A stretch of 64,000 bases of DNA from Symbiodinium kawagutii (GCA_009767595.1 VSDK01004685.1:224127-288126); one strand, 5' to 3'. Shown: positions 12,201 through 24,400, numbered from the stretch's first letter. The notes: generated by a model not told the origin, from the letters alone. Program-made: numbers and translations.

Positions 12201-15200
12201 TTTGTGAATTCTTTCGAGTCCCCACAATACAGTAGTTCCTAGATATCAGCTAGTACAACGCCAGGTGATAGTAGGTAGCTTCAACGGTCATCTGTTTGCG
12301 AATGATCTGAAGGCCGTATCAGATGGATTCAGATGGCCAAACGATTTATTCAGCAGCTGCAAAAAGCAGCGCCATGATTTTGCTTATTATTGGTGGTGAT
12401 TATCCCTCATTATTGGTTGGTTAATATTGACCCACAGCCACATGGCCTTGCCACCAAAGCATGGATCACGTAGGATGCCACAAGGTCGAAGCTTCAAACA
12501 AATCATCTGAGATCATCGACTGTGGTGCCCCAGAGCATCCCAAGCCCAGCCAACTCCATCACGGAACATGGCCCCGAGAGTTGGACATCCCCAAGGTCCA
12601 TAAATGATGCTCCCCTGTGCAACTTTCCTCACGCAGCTGGAGACTGGCTCCCCAAGTTGCCACTTCCCTCCACCAGCTGCCCCTGGTCCTTGATTTGGTG
12701 GAGGACACGATCAATGCCAACTTCAACCTGGCTGGGACGCTTGCAATCGCCACGTGCACATGAGTGCTTCAAACGGAAAGCAAAGAAAACGCTACAACTG
12801 AGGCACATTATACAAGAAAAACTATCTATACTGTCCCCAGCTGCGAAAGTCACGGCAGAGCATGAACAAAACTGTACAGCTAACCTTCAAGTCATGGTTC
12901 GTCTGACTCATCGAATAAAAGCAAAACTCGTGATGGTACGAAGCTACAATCATATTTGTGGTCCTCAGCTATCATTGCCACCAGGGTTACCTGGGGGTCT
13001 GTTCTGCGAACAGCATCATGCCCGTCTGGCTCTAGCTTGATGTGTGCTCAAGATTGCCTCATCAAATGATGCTATTCCATTCACAAAACTAGCTTTGACC
13101 GACATGAGTGCTGGTAAAAGTGTAGCGCCAAAGCACAAAAAGGATCAAAAAGGCATGATCTACCAACTGCTATGGCAATCAACAGCCGCCGCCTCTGAAT
13201 AAGTGAAATCCACACTGGGATCAAACAACTTCTCCTCGCAATGCAGGACGAACGGATCAGGGTGGCTCAATCTGGATGTGTCGCTCAGTATTTCCAACTT
13301 GGGTGAGCCACAAATGAATCAACAACTACCCAAGTCACAATCATACTGCCCAAGTGAATCTCTACCCATAATCACTTGGGTGAGCCAAACATTCATCATC
13401 ACTCATACATCTACCTACCTGGACGAAGAGCGGATTGATGAAGTCCAACTTGTCACATGTAGACAGCCATCAAAAAGGTCCATCGACGTCCATTCGCGCA
13501 TGTCTGCACCCGTGAAGAACTGCGGCGCAACCGCCTGTCCTGGTAAGGCCGATCCGATTGATCCGTGTGTTCCACCTGGGTGTGGTAGCCGTGAGGCGTG
13601 GCTATAAATGTTGTGCTGGAGAGTGTGCAGTATGTAGCAGCTGGTGGATCTGATTGTTAGAAGGTGTTAGGGTAGTAATACTCAGTAGATCTCAGAAGTA
13701 TAAATGAAAATGGAGAGTAGTGAGAATACTTGGTTGTATAAATGATGAGATATCTGTGGTACGAGAACAGCTGAGTGTAGCTGGTGGCTAGAAGTCGTTA
13801 GAGTGGTACTCAGTAGTTCCTAATTGGAGGCAACACAGTGCGTACTTTATAGCAGCAGAGACAAATTGCTTCATCCCAGGTGCCAAAGTAGGATGAAAAG
13901 GGCTGGGACCAGCCAGCAAGGTTCACTTCTGTGAGGATTAACATGATCAATTGTGCTAGCCCTTGTGGCACCCTCCACTGGCTCCACCAAAATGGTGATA
14001 CTCAGCAGGGAAAGCCTCCATCATGCCACGGCCCCGTCTATTTTGGATGATAAAAACTGGCACGCCAAAAATATATGGCATTTGCAATCATTTGTGTGAG
14101 TTTTCATATGTTTACTCTCGTTCACTAAAATGATCTGTGGTTTGAAACATGAACATTCCTGACGGTTTTCAACAAAGATGTCATAGTTTAGCAGCAATAA
14201 CATATTGTGTGTCTGGTGTAGCCTCTAACAAATACATGAATTTGTTTGATCACAACTGGGGTACCCAAGCAAACAAACAAACAAACGAACAAACGAACGA
14301 ACAAACGAACAAACAAACAAACAAACATACAAACAAACATAAACAAACAATTAGTTTATTGCCATAGATGACTAATATAGGATGATTTGGAGGTACCCCC
14401 GTATTAAAAAAAACACTATGCTAATGGGAAGTTGATTTCCGCAAATGTTGGTAAGTCATCTTTAGGCAAAAATGCGCATCATATGGCATATCAAGACGCT
14501 GTCTCCCTCTTGTTTCAAGCTCGGCACAAAAACATCACCAGCCAGAAGCTGTCGCCGTTGCTGCTGATAATGGTAGACTCTGATTGTTGGCTATCATGTT
14601 CCATCGCTTGCAACAAACCCAGAATTACTGACTGACCACTATAGCACAAGCATCATATCAAAGTCAACACAGAGTAACCACTACGTGATCAACTGGCCAT
14701 TAACGAGCCACGAAGGAAACATTGATTAACCATCCTTTCACCGTTGTTGACCAATATTTGCACACGGCTAACCCTCGTCGATTAGCTTTTTCTTAGCCGC
14801 TCTGACTATACACTCAACTCTTAGCAACATGATGGCTCATCATAAGAATTAACGAGCCGTTCTGAACAAGTACGCACCCATTAACCATTCTTCATGAATC
14901 AACCTTGGCTCTTAACCATAAAGCACTCACCCATTTTCTAGCCATGAATTCACCATTGCTCACTCATCACCATCAAAAGTTGCTGATGGTTAAAAATGGT
15001 TGATCCACCTTGCCATGAATTAGCCATTAATCAACCATGAATTCATCACCCTTCGTCACCATCGCTGACCGGTTCGCAACTCAAGGCACTGCATACCAGC
15101 CATAGAACGGCATGCCCGCGGCCAAAGTCTGGGCGTCAGATGCTTGGGAGTTGATAGTTGATCAACTATTGATTTTGATGGTTGATCAACTATTGATGGT

Positions 15201-18200
15201 TGATCAACTTGATCACGTGGTCAATAGTTGATGCTGGTTGACCTGCGAGTACATACCATCGACTATTGATCAACCATCACCGTCCACTGCATGGTTGACC
15301 ATAAACTTTTTTTTATTCTGACCTCGCGCGAGTTCACGCAGCCAAGGGGGGGCGCCGCGGCCCTTGGTGGCCGACCATAAGCTTTTGATTGGTTGATCAA
15401 CCATTGATCAACATCATGTTGGTCATGCACACCGTCCACTGACTCAAGTTGTGATGCAAAAGCTAAATCATGGTGGACGGTTGTTAACCCAAATCAGCTT
15501 AACATAACTTTCCATAACCAAAGATGACTTGACCAAAATCACCAACAACCATTGTTCAGAAACCAACAATGGGAACGTTACACCTAGAGGGCATCCCCCC
15601 CTGAGTCGATCCTGCATGATTTCTGGAGGTTGCTGCCCTTCATTGAACCTCAGCAAGGCATTGCGGCAACGATCTCATAGAATCAAGCAAGAGTCACTAG
15701 TCATGGTAAACGTGATATGATCATTGGTTGATGGTTGATATAATCAACCTATAATACAGCACTAACATGCAATACCCACGGTTTGTTGTCATATCAATTG
15801 ATAATCAACAGCTGATCATGGTATATATCAACCGGTAGTAGATACTGCCCAATATCAAAAACAATAGTCACGGTGAATCTCAACCAATCATAATGTTTCA
15901 TAATTGCCAGCAATCAAACGATCCTCAATCCACAATTAATCAGGCAAGCCATGCGCTTCTATCTTCCCAACCAGAAGTGGTTTGCAGTGTCAAAAGCAAA
16001 ACCTAATCTTGGATCGTAGAAAATCGGCAGCAATCATGATCCCGTGTTCGGAAAGAAAAACAACATTTACTCAACTTTCCAGTTGCCACGATTCTGTAAA
16101 TCAGTTCCACTCTTACAGGCTGATTCTGCTAACCACCAGTAAATAAGGCAGCACATCACCCAGCGAAACAAATCTACCAATAACGCTCCTTAGCTTGTTC
16201 AGTGCTCAAACGCTGTCAGGGTCACTGTATTTTTCGCCCCAAGTCAGGAGTTGATGCATTGTCTTGGGATCTGTCCAAGGGGAATGAAGGTTCATGATCA
16301 TTCGAGGGGTTCTGCATGAGGGGACCCCCAGACCCCCAGTTCTCATCTGTTATAACAATAACCACTAGTAAGTATAGTAATAAACCAACAGTAATAAGCC
16401 CATAATAGGGGACCCCAAAAATCATTTAACGCTTGATCTTATGACCATTTACAGTAATATAGTCTAATATAATGGTTTTCCGGGTCCCCCATTTTGAGAA
16501 ACACCAATTAAAATGACGGTCGGAACATGCTCATTAACCGTCATCAATGGTTACCCTTATATATAATTATGATAATGATAGTTTATGACGATTGATCATT
16601 GTTGCAAATGGTCAACGATGGTTAATAATGCAAATTGTGGCTAACAACGGGAATTGTGGCCAACACACCGACGCAACAACCAACGCAGCAAATGAGAACA
16701 AAATCTGCTTGCTCCAAAACATTGCAAACAAAACACTATTATTGATTGATGGCCTATTGGTGGTGGCTAGGAACCGGCAAAACCACTACGTACTCCACCA
16801 TCAGAAGTCCCAGCTACAGTATCTGGCAGATAACAGGTCAGGTGGTTCAAGCAGCATGCTAGTCACCATGGTGGTACAATCATGATCACGTGCATAATGA
16901 TGAGACACCATGATTAGTCAGGTGGTTCATCATGATTGTCCAGTTGACATCAGCTGACTATGATTACAGCAGTCACCGTTGTATCATGATAGTCAGTTGG
17001 ATAACTACAATCATGACCATGTTTATAATGATCTTAGGGACAATGACAATAATGATCGTGATCAGACTCGCAATCATCACGACTCATGACCATGACAAGC
17101 ATAGTAACGATCATAAAGATATGTGATGCCAACAGGGCAACTGTCCCAACTTTGGCGGCTTCCCCTTCATCGACTAACCACAAAGTTACACCCCAAGTCA
17201 TCCTTTACACATTGACAATTTCCAGCAGCAAACCAACCATAATAACTTTGGAGGTTCCCAAACTGGCTCGAGAAACCCCATCGAACCTTCCGCCAACCCA
17301 TAGAACCTCACTGTGATTCACCACCACATCGTCGGCTTCGGGACCAAAGCACTTCCAACTTCGGCCACCGTTCAGAAATTCCCACTCTGCCTGTGCCACG
17401 GATGGCCACAGCCTGGAGCCTAGGACTGTGAGTTGAGGCAGCGACTGCTGCGAATTGGCCATCTTGGTGGTGACACCTACCAGCAGATCTCCCAAGTAGC
17501 CCGCATTCTTGTTCAGTGATACCATCAACATCCATCAACCATCATCAAATTTGAATCTGATGATGATTAACTGTAATGCGATGTGTGCGTGGGTCAATAC
17601 TATGTAATTGTGGTGAACATCCTGCAAGTGACCCATTTATTGGTTCGTTATTACCCACGGCGACGGCGATCAAACAAAATGCTTGACCCCCTCAAAACAG
17701 CCTGCTTGGTGGTTGAGCCACCCCTATGAAACATACGAGTCAACCGACCATGTAAGGCAATACATGTATACATTATAAGTGAAAATGAAAATTGCTTGAA
17801 CCCACCAACCAGCAGTTGTTGAACCATAAGTTTGTTGCTTTTCCCCAACCATTACCACTATCAACCGTAGTCAATCATAGAAAATCCCATGATTTCCCCC
17901 ATGATTAACCAGCATCTATAGTCTAACACCGGAATCCACCGACCAGATTCAGCCCACCTGGTCGCCGAGAGCACGGCGTAAAGGCATCACCTCTTCGCTT
18001 GAGATTTACATGCAATTGTGGTCATACAAACTGATGAATACATCTAGATCATTTTAGAGATCTGTGTATTGCATTAAGTTAGCATACAAATATCAATCAA
18101 TTAGTATACATTAATATCGAACGATATCAATTTGTATACATTATTGTGCATTAATATACATTGTGCATTTAGTATACATGGATGTATTCGATGAATGTAT

Positions 18201-19540
18201 ATGAATTGATATTGATATCAATATCTATACATTAATATCACTAATAATATAGTGATGAATAGTGGGATATTGATGAATCACAATGCTAATAATAGTTGAT
18301 TACATTAATAGCAGTTAAGTGATTGTCACTGTATTAATATTGATATTATATTCAAATGTGGTTATGCAATTGATATCATATATTGATATACATTGATATC
18401 ACTAATGTTGTGGGTCTATAGTTTCACTTTAGCATCATTATATAGTTTCGTGCGAAAAGAAACGTTGAATATGTATAAATTCAATGATAGTGGCTGAGAT
18501 TCATTCATACAATTTTAATAGTTATATATATATTTCAATAATCAGTGTTGTCCTCTCAAAGTGATACACTTACATATCGCAACTGGCACAATGACTATTT
18601 TATTATCGAACTGTTCAGCATGGTTTGACATGAATTGTTCCTCTACGCATCAGTTGCCGTCAGCTTCCCCAGCAGGGTATCGTATCATGGTGTCACCACC
18701 TGGGAGTTGGAACTGCTGTTGCTTCATGGAACCAGTTCAACAACGGGTATTGGCAAACACTTCTTGGTTCAAATTGTGAACAAATAAAGCTGCTATCAAA
18801 CAGTTTACTGTTGTTCAATAACTTGCTATCAAACAGTTTGTTTGAATAGCACCACCTTTGGTGTCGCGAACAGCTTGTTAACTTCATTTGCACCAGAAGT
18901 TTACAAAGAAGCATCAGCTTACTCAAAAACACCACTTGTTTCACTACCAGTAAATATGGTTGAGCAACATTTCAATAACTAGCTAGCAGTTTTCTCATCA
19001 CCAATCAGCACTCACCACTGGGCTCGAACTGATTCAGGTCAGCTGAACCCTATGTGCAGCTGCCATTTGCTCAAGGCAAGAATCTCAGCATAGCGAGAGT
19101 GGAACTACCAACACGAGCGACAGCTGTTTGCGGTTTCTTGATATTGGGAACCCCCAAATATGGACGGTTTACTACCATAAGTAGTTCATAAATTGGATGA
19201 TAACTGGGGTGCCCCTATCTTGAGAGAACCACCAAATAAGCACCGACTGCAACAGAGATGTGGGGAAGCAAACAAAAAGAAAATGGCTGTGAAATCCATG
19301 TGCCCATGACAATCTCCAATTCCTCAACCATTCACAACTAATGTATCTAATCTAGTGGCTTTGGAGTCAACCATGCCCAACCGATGCATCTAGTGGCTTC
19401 AGAGTCATGGTATCACTGTTTCCTTCCAGCGCTAGGGATGTCTTCGATTCCCATTGATTCTTTGCGTGCGCCCCAAGGGCCCCATGGACCTGGTACTTCA
19501 TGATGTTGGCATTGGAACCGCCACCATGCAGCGCTAGAAC
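9103..19540 (-). CDS. FSH1-family serine hydrolase gene (multi-exon, 5' end and two inner parts not found)
   Basis: Alpha/beta-hydrolase of the FSH1 (yeast Fsh1/human OVCA2-like) family, predicted to be a cytosolic serine esterase; the substrate is unknown. Nine exons are placed: 19490-19540, 17481-17507, 17322-17390, 13457-13534, 12689-12727, 11917-11944, 10915-10976, 9525-9575 and 9103-9258. The family landmarks appear in the right order. They are the oxyanion/strand-1 motif LALHGGGSNANIMKYQ, the WEFLNGG motif, the nucleophile elbow VGFSQG (catalytic Ser) and a late PPGHALP carrying the presumed catalytic His. The first seven exons join with exact phase, as do the last two. Not found: the N-terminus before the GGG motif and roughly 50 residues between the seventh and eighth exons, which should hold the catalytic Asp. 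Donors are five GT, one GA and one GC among the seven closed junctions. It is long for the family because of introns up to about 3.8 kb. Confidence 0.75.
9525..9575 (-). CDS. FSH1 hydrolase exon before the catalytic His
   Basis: Seventeen codons, QQPTRLVDRLAEAQGLN, phase 0, with acceptor CCCGAG and donor AAC|GTACCC. It joins in frame to QFSPPGHALP of the last exon, matching the helix that precedes the FSH1 histidine. The 5' boundary is the weaker one. Confidence 0.6.
10594..10694. mobile_element. GGTGGTTTCTC hairpin element copy (inside hydrolase gene)
   Basis: About 100 bp with inverted ends (GGTGTTTTTTCAAAATA... / ...TATTTTGAGAAACTACC) and the inner motif ATGGTTGGTTTA. It is one of at least nine copies in the window; further copies lie at 11229-11324, 8708-8808, 19130-19233, 22129-22228, 49253-49325, 51641-51725, 57770-57870 and about 16403-16505. 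Confidence 0.7.
10915..10976 (-). CDS. FSH1 hydrolase exon: catalytic serine
   Basis: Starts with the last two bases of Gly and reads FSQGCIVSHLVAAKLRQRGA. The Ser in G-F-S-Q-G is the expected nucleophile. Acceptor CGCGAG|GTT. The donor is probably GCG|GTGTTC, but the frame stays open further, so the 3' end is uncertain. GC content is clearly above the surrounding intron. Confidence 0.8.
11229..11324. mobile_element. GGTGGTTTCTC hairpin element copy (hydrolase intron)
   Basis: Starts GGTGGTTTCTCAAC and ends TTTCGAGAAACCACC, about 96 bp, with the same inner AACCAACCAT motif as the other copies. It lies in the intron between the microexon and the serine exon. Confidence 0.75.
11917..11944 (-). 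CDS. FSH1 hydrolase microexon (28 nt)
   Basis: Codes DNGPVDILV plus the first base of Gly, the strand directly before the nucleophile. Acceptor CGAG|GAC, GC donor GTGG|GCCGGG. With the next exon it makes VGFSQG in frame. The sequence fits the FSH1 pattern GP-x-D-x-(L/V)-x-GFSQG so closely that the microexon is convincing despite its size. Confidence 0.75.
12689..12727 (-). CDS. FSH1 hydrolase exon with GA donor
   Basis: Thirteen codons, VEVGIDRVLHQIK, the helix before the nucleophile strand. Acceptor GCCAG|GTT. The donor that restores the family sequence is AAG|GACCAG, a GA donor, joining to GAG|GAC at 11944 and giving HQIKDNGPVDILVG. A GT donor 15 bases later would insert residues the family does not have. 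The long plus-strand ORF at 12522-13040 overlaps this exon antisense. Confidence 0.7.
13457..13534 (-). CDS. FSH1 hydrolase exon: inner segment
   Basis: Twenty-six codons containing FFTGADMREWTSMDLFDG. Acceptor GGACAG|GCG, donor CAT|GTGACA, phase 0 at both ends, so it joins both neighbours in frame. The conserved W falls where FSH1 proteins have an N/E-W-x motif before the helix leading to the nucleophile. A plus-strand open frame covers the same bases with a good-looking donor and is the main alternative. Confidence 0.6.
13535..17321. other. Large hydrolase intron, repeats only
   Basis: No exon recognised. GTTGATCAAC-type inverted tracts lie at about 15150-15420, GATTGATC/ACCATGA low-complexity DNA at 16560-17110, and hairpin-element copies at about 16403-16505 and (partial) 14350-14415. 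Confidence 0.5.
14270..14345 (+). repeat. AAAC/AAACG tetranucleotide repeat
   Basis: A run of ACAAACAAACGAAC-type units. It is followed at about 14350-14415 by part of a GGTGGTTTCTC-family element (ATGATTTGGAGGTACCCCC). It lies within the large intron region of the hydrolase gene (13535-17321). Confidence 0.7.
17322..17390 (-). CDS. FSH1 hydrolase exon: WEFLNGG motif
   Basis: Twenty-three codons starting AEWEFLNGGRSWKCFG, matching the FSH1 W-x-F-x-D/N-G segment. Acceptor GGCACAG|GCA, donor GTG|GTGAAT, phase 0. Only a 90-bp intron separates it from the preceding exon. The longer 108-codon ORF across both exons (17205-17531) is read-through of that short intron. Confidence 0.75.
17481..17507 (-). 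CDS. FSH1 hydrolase exon of nine codons
   Basis: It reads NAGYLGDLL, between acceptor AACAAG and donor CTG|GTAGGT, phase 0. It bridges the GGG motif exon and the WEFLNGG exon with the spacing expected of the family. Its small size makes it less certain than its neighbours. Confidence 0.6.
17708..17806. mobile_element. GGTGGTTTCAA-type hairpin element copy (family 2)
   Basis: Starts GGTGGTTGAGCCACCCCTATGAA, contains AGTCAACC(A/G)ACCAT and ends TTGAACCCACC. Similar copies lie at about 24664-24760, 32295-32381, 36132-36218, 37377-37454, 45968-46053 and 53060-53150. Their shared plan is GGTGGTTT, then CCCTATGAAAAATATG, then AGTCAACCAACCATTTGTTA, then AAACCACC. Confidence 0.65.
18020..18545. repeat. 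AT-rich ATATTGATATCAATA tract
   Basis: About 500 bp of very AT-rich sequence built from TTGATATCAAT/ATACATT units, inside a hydrolase intron. No coding potential. Confidence 0.7.
19490..19540 (-). CDS. FSH1 hydrolase exon: N-terminal GGG motif
   Basis: Seventeen codons, VLALHGGGSNANIMKYQ, matching the start of the FSH1 domain (I-L-x-L-H-G-x-x-x-N). Acceptor GGCAACAG|GTT, donor CAG|GTCCAT, phase 0 at both ends. Upstream exons carrying the start codon were not identified; 19.6-20.7 kb has several open patches. Confidence 0.8.
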
Positions 19541-20429
19541 CTGTTGCCGTCAGTGCGCACCCAGGATGGGCACAGTCAACACGCCTGGGTAATGGCTGGT
19601 TGGCTGGATCATTCACCCGTTGCATAGCAACCGGTGTAGCTTGGCCCAGGTCGAACTGGGACAAATAGAAAAGCCGTCGATGAGCTTCTAAACTTTTCAA
19701 CACTTTGGGGATTCATATGAACGGTTTTCCAAGTACAGTAGAACACCATAGGAGCTGAAACCTATAGTTTGGGAGTGACTTAATGGTTTTCCGAGTAGAG
19801 CAACCGTCACCACTTCGGTCGGCACTGCCACACAGCGGCAGATTTTGGCCGGTGCTCAGATGAAAATTTGATGACTGTACAACTCGTCGCCCGGCAACTG
19901 ACCTGTTGGGTAGCAGCCAAGAACGAGGCAAATGTGATGCCATGCCTCTGAAAGAAGTGTATGTCAAGGACTCACTATGAGCAGCTGAAAACGATTGATC
20001 TTCTCATCGGGTATATTAATTACTCCAAAGTGGGGTACTCAGGTTAGCAATTTCCAACCAGGGGGTAACCATCTTGTTGTCAAAACCACAGCACCTTGAA
20101 AGGGGAATGAATCCACCTGAAGGTAAACTCTTCCAATGAGATGAGTCCTGTTTGCGTGAGACCTAGGCCACGCATAATCATGCAGGGCCTTATGCGACAT
20201 CTAATCAGATGTCCGGAGACAGAAAATGGCGCAAGCTGACTTGGTCAGCTGAAAAGTTGTACAAAAATGAAACGTCTGGTCAGCAGAATCAGAACGAATC
20301 CGCTCTGTTAGACAATTGCGTCAACCCTCACTTGTTGATCTACGGCCCCTATCATTGACATTCAACCCCTGCTTTTCATAGATTTGGGTTTAGGAAGGGA
20401 ATCTATAGAAGTGAGGGTCAGGGCGAAGG

Positions 20430-20690
20430 GCTCACTTTGCTGAAGACCAGTGGGAGCTTGAAGCAACAGCCAAACCAGGATCTCGACCGAGCGGTTCTGC
20501 TGGTAGCTTCAGCACCATCTTCCCTAAAGGTGTCCAGGGTTGGCAGTTTCAATGGCAGGTCCGACCAAATCCTCCGACCATCCACCCGGCTCACCACTTC
20601 TGTCGCATATTGGCTAGCCAATTGCCTGGTGCCTGGATCCTCGAGGCCAGGAAATCCGGTGCAGTGGGGGATTTTCTTTGCCATTGCCTG
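20430..20690 (-). CDS. Exon-like GC-rich island between two genes, frame unsure
   Basis: Open for 88 codons on minus and 93 on plus. Composition is coding-like but no motif is recognised. By position it could carry the missing N-terminus of the FSH1 hydrolase or be untranslated. Confidence 0.2.
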
Positions 20691-20699
20691 CTATCTGGG

Positions 20700-21400
20700 G
20701 GCTGTGCCCGCTAGCTAGCAGTTGGGTAAATACATTTTCAAACTTCTACGAGGACTACAACACTTTGACAACCGTTTTTTTCCTCCTGTGGGCTTGTGCT
20801 AGAGCCCTTTCTCTACTCCATGGCTCGAATCATGTGATCTGTGGGTCTCGGATCAACTTCAGGTGCCTTGAAAGAACCCGAGCTTCGATCCACGGTGAAG
20901 GCCAATCAACATGAGGATCTTTGGTTGATCCGTTATCATGCTACCACCAGTTTTGTTCATCCGAGTCACAAGAGAGAAAAAGACTTTTGTCATTGTGTTA
21001 GTGTAGTCAAAATCACCATAGAAATACCTGGTTTTGCTCACGGAAACGGTTCTTGGGGGCTCCGCCGCCTCTCTTTTGCATTGTTCTGGTTTCTTGTTGC
21101 TGGTCCCTGCGCATCCCGACGACTGGTTGAACCGTGACGTAATGAAAATTCATGGTTGCTGCTAGGGCATTGTAAGCACCTCTCCTCATTGGGACAGAAT
21201 TGCCTCAGTCAAGGTGTACCTCTTTAAGTGATCATACCAGTACCTTACAAGCATCAAATGCCATCAGAATAGCTGAAAAGTCGAACCTCAACCATGCAGT
21301 TCAATACTTTTGCAGGGGGAAATCTTGTGCTGCGCTCATGCTTCACCAGGCTTCACCATGGATATGTCCATCACTAGGAAATACTGGGCTAAACTGCTTT
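20700..21400. other. Stretch between hydrolase and channel genes
   Basis: A GC-rich patch on minus at about 21050-21135 ends at a good donor (TTTCC|GTGAGC) and could be an exon, but no frame is clearly favoured. Otherwise nothing is recognised. Confidence 0.3.
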
Positions 21401-21404
21401 GGCT

Positions 21405-21457
21405 CTAGCAGGGGATCAGGAGGTTGTCAACAAATTTCGCATGGACTTTCCAACTTC
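21405..21457 (-). CDS. Channel exon 17: C-terminal helix and stop
   Basis: Reads SWKVHAKFVDNLLIPC then TAG (21405-21407). The pattern K/H-A-x-x-F-V-x-x-L is the helix after the CNBD in relatives. Acceptor TTAGAG|GAA; phase fits exon 16. Relatives often continue further, so a GA or GC donor inside (CCT|GATCCC, CCCT|GCTAGA) and more exons are possible. Confidence 0.6.
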
Positions 21458-24400
21458 CTCTAAATCTAGACTCATGAACATGTATGGCATAGTAAGAGGA
21501 TGGACTTCCCACAAATTGGGGATGAACCCAGGAACATCTTCAGATGGACTTCCCCCTCATGAATGTACGGGCTGAAGACAAGCACTTCTTATAGACAAAG
21601 GGACAGTGAGGAGATCGCCTTAGGCATTTCCAGAATCCGTAGGGACTTTACCAACATTTGACAGGCCAGCAATCATGTGGCATCTATCCCCTGAAACATT
21701 GCTTATCTCAAGCAAGACAAAACTGTATGTCAGCGGGGTACCCAAGTGTTGGACGCCCTAGCATATCGCTATTGCTGCTATAGTCAACGCTTCAAAGTTG
21801 ATTTCTTGCTAGTCAGGACAATGCCACTTTTGGTGCGACCCAGCTCATACCTAATGTTTTACCCCCATAAATACTGTCCAGGCATATGAGAGATAAAAAA
21901 ATGCTGGCAACTGCGCTAATCTTAGTGCTGAAGCAAGATCTTCAATGCGCTACTGTACGAATGTAATGATCAACAATGCACTGGTAGTGCTGATCTATGC
22001 GTTTGCAATATGATCGATACAGTAATGATCAAACATATTACATCAGTTGTCGTCATGAGTAGTAGCAATAACTACCAATCCATTAAAAGTGAATATGGGT
22101 TATCAATGATCAATAACCAACTACCTATGGTGGTTTCTAACAATGAAGGTACTCACAACTCATCCAATACAAATCATTTATTTGTGATAAAACCAACCAT
22201 TTTTGGGGTTTCCCCATTTTGAGACCCGTCTTTTTCCAACGACTTCAGACAGTCAACCAGCGGTTCCGCTGTCCTTTCCACAGCACTCCACAAACGTGGT
22301 CACATCAATGATGATGAGCCTTGAAATGTCCTGCCGCCCAAGGCCGGACCATAGATCCATGATTCTTCCTACATGACTTCTAAGGTCCCAGAGAATGGGG
22401 AAAACTGGACCTACCATCACTAGGATGCCGACGGCCAGCAACCCAGTTAGAGTTTCGCTCTAAATAGATTGAATCTCCAGAAATTTGGCGTTAAATAGAA
22501 ATTTGGTTTTCGAGAAATCTGGCGGTAAAGAGCTCAAATTTCTAGAACTTGAGCCGTAAATGATTGATAGTGTAAATAATTTCCCTCCAAGTTCCTAGTT
22601 GGTTTACTTTGGAGCACTGCGACAAGGCATCGGCGGCATCGCGGCGGAATCCCACGAACTGGGTGAAGAAACCCATCAGTGATGGCCAAATATTCCAGAC
22701 TCTATGCGTCTTTACTGTGTGATGCAGGTATGTGATAAACATAGTGACTGGATGCTAGTTGCATTTTCCACAATGGGTTACCATAATCAGAATAGTTCCA
22801 GGAACAACAATGGTTACCATTTTCCACAATGGGTTCCATGGCTTACAAAAGAGTTCAGGAGCCACCAAAATAGCAACGAGCGATGGTACAGCTGGGTTCT
22901 AAACACAGGCTCAGTAGTTGCGATCCCCGTGAGACAGTGCCGTAACTACAAATCCTGGGGCAATGCCTTATAGGTACCTGATTTGTGCACACAGCCGCAA
23001 TAGCGACCCCATGGAAAAACGATGCTTTTTGCTTCGTTGCATGAAGAGAGGGGTTCGGGTGGAAGGGGAATGTTAACGTTCCATGTAACTTACTTTCCTT
23101 GTGGATGCTCCGCTACTGAGGGGTTGGGGTGGGGGGATTGTATGATAACATTCCATATGATTTCTTTTCGTTGTGGATGCTACACTGAAGGGTGGGTGGG
23201 CAGGGTGTATGTCAATGTTCCGGGTAACTTGCTTTCCTTGTGAAAACAAGCAAGTTTCCAATTCGAGAACTCAGAGCCTCGAGCAGGTGTGGAACAAGCT
23301 CCCATGTTTTGTTTCTAAGGAGCTGAGGTCACGAGACAAGTCGCCGTGACAAAGACGCAGCTGCCCAAAAATGTGTCGGCCTTCATGTTCCAATGCAATT
23401 CCAGGCCGCACTTGCTGAAAGCAGTGGGCTCTTTAGCAAAGAAGATATTTGCCTAGATGAGAGGATGAAAAGTGGCTTATGTTTGAGCGCGCGGCGTTTT
23501 GGTGTCGCAAAGCCAAGAGGTTTTGTTAAAAACATGTTGAAACCCGTTGTTAAAATGGGCCGATCTAAACACACATTTCGGCACGAGGATGCAATAACAT
23601 TGCGAAACGCAGCGTTCGATGCTGAAGACTCAGTTGGAACTGAGCAACCCAGGGTCGGTAACACGGCCCCACCCAGTTTGTTGAAGTGCCCGTGTAGAGC
23701 AGCGCGTCGGATGTGATGACACCGTGATCCGAATCTTTCATTCTTGTGGTCGTCCCAGAACGAACAGGCAATACTAACCAACACTTTTTGGGATTTGAAA
23801 GTTATCCATTTGAACAATGATGGGTCACAGCATTGTTGGTTGTTACCATTGAAGCGATACATATGATACATTGTTTTCAAATGAACAAAAAACATTCTTA
23901 AGCCCATCTGCAATGAGTCCCCACAAGCACCACTTGCTCTCGCCACAGGAGGTCCTGTGATCTGAGATGCCCCATATGCACCCAGGGAGCCCACAAGCAA
24001 ATCTCTGCCATCCACAGGTTGCAGAACTTCAAACTTTTTGGGTATGCTTGGCTATCCTGAGGCAGCGACCAGAAGGGGGTCGGTAGTACCGATGCGAATC
24101 ATTGGACCGAGCAGCTGTGAGTTGAATGAGTGCAAAAGGAATATGACAACGTTTGATAGCAGCTAAAGCTCTAGGGTAGCAGGATCGTCTGAATATGCCT
24201 GAATCGATTTCCTATTCAAGCAGTGAAGTCGTAAGGCAGTGAACAAGTACAGCTAGCTATTCACTAGGCACACCTGGGCCAAGATCGGCGATGGTATGCC
24301 CATATCACTCAGTAATGACTGACAACTAGTAAAGCAAACATGGTCAGCTGAAAAATCCTCACGATCAAAAAAACCAGACTACTGGGATTCGTGTTATATA

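Noticed and set aside
12522-13040. 172-codon plus ORF
   Set aside because: No family signal, and it is antisense to the phase-consistent hydrolase exon at 12689-12727.
23383-24015. 210-codon minus ORF, the longest of ordinary composition
   Set aside because: The conserved WMAEICLW channel exon (23955-24056) overlaps it in a different frame; the rest reads through intron.
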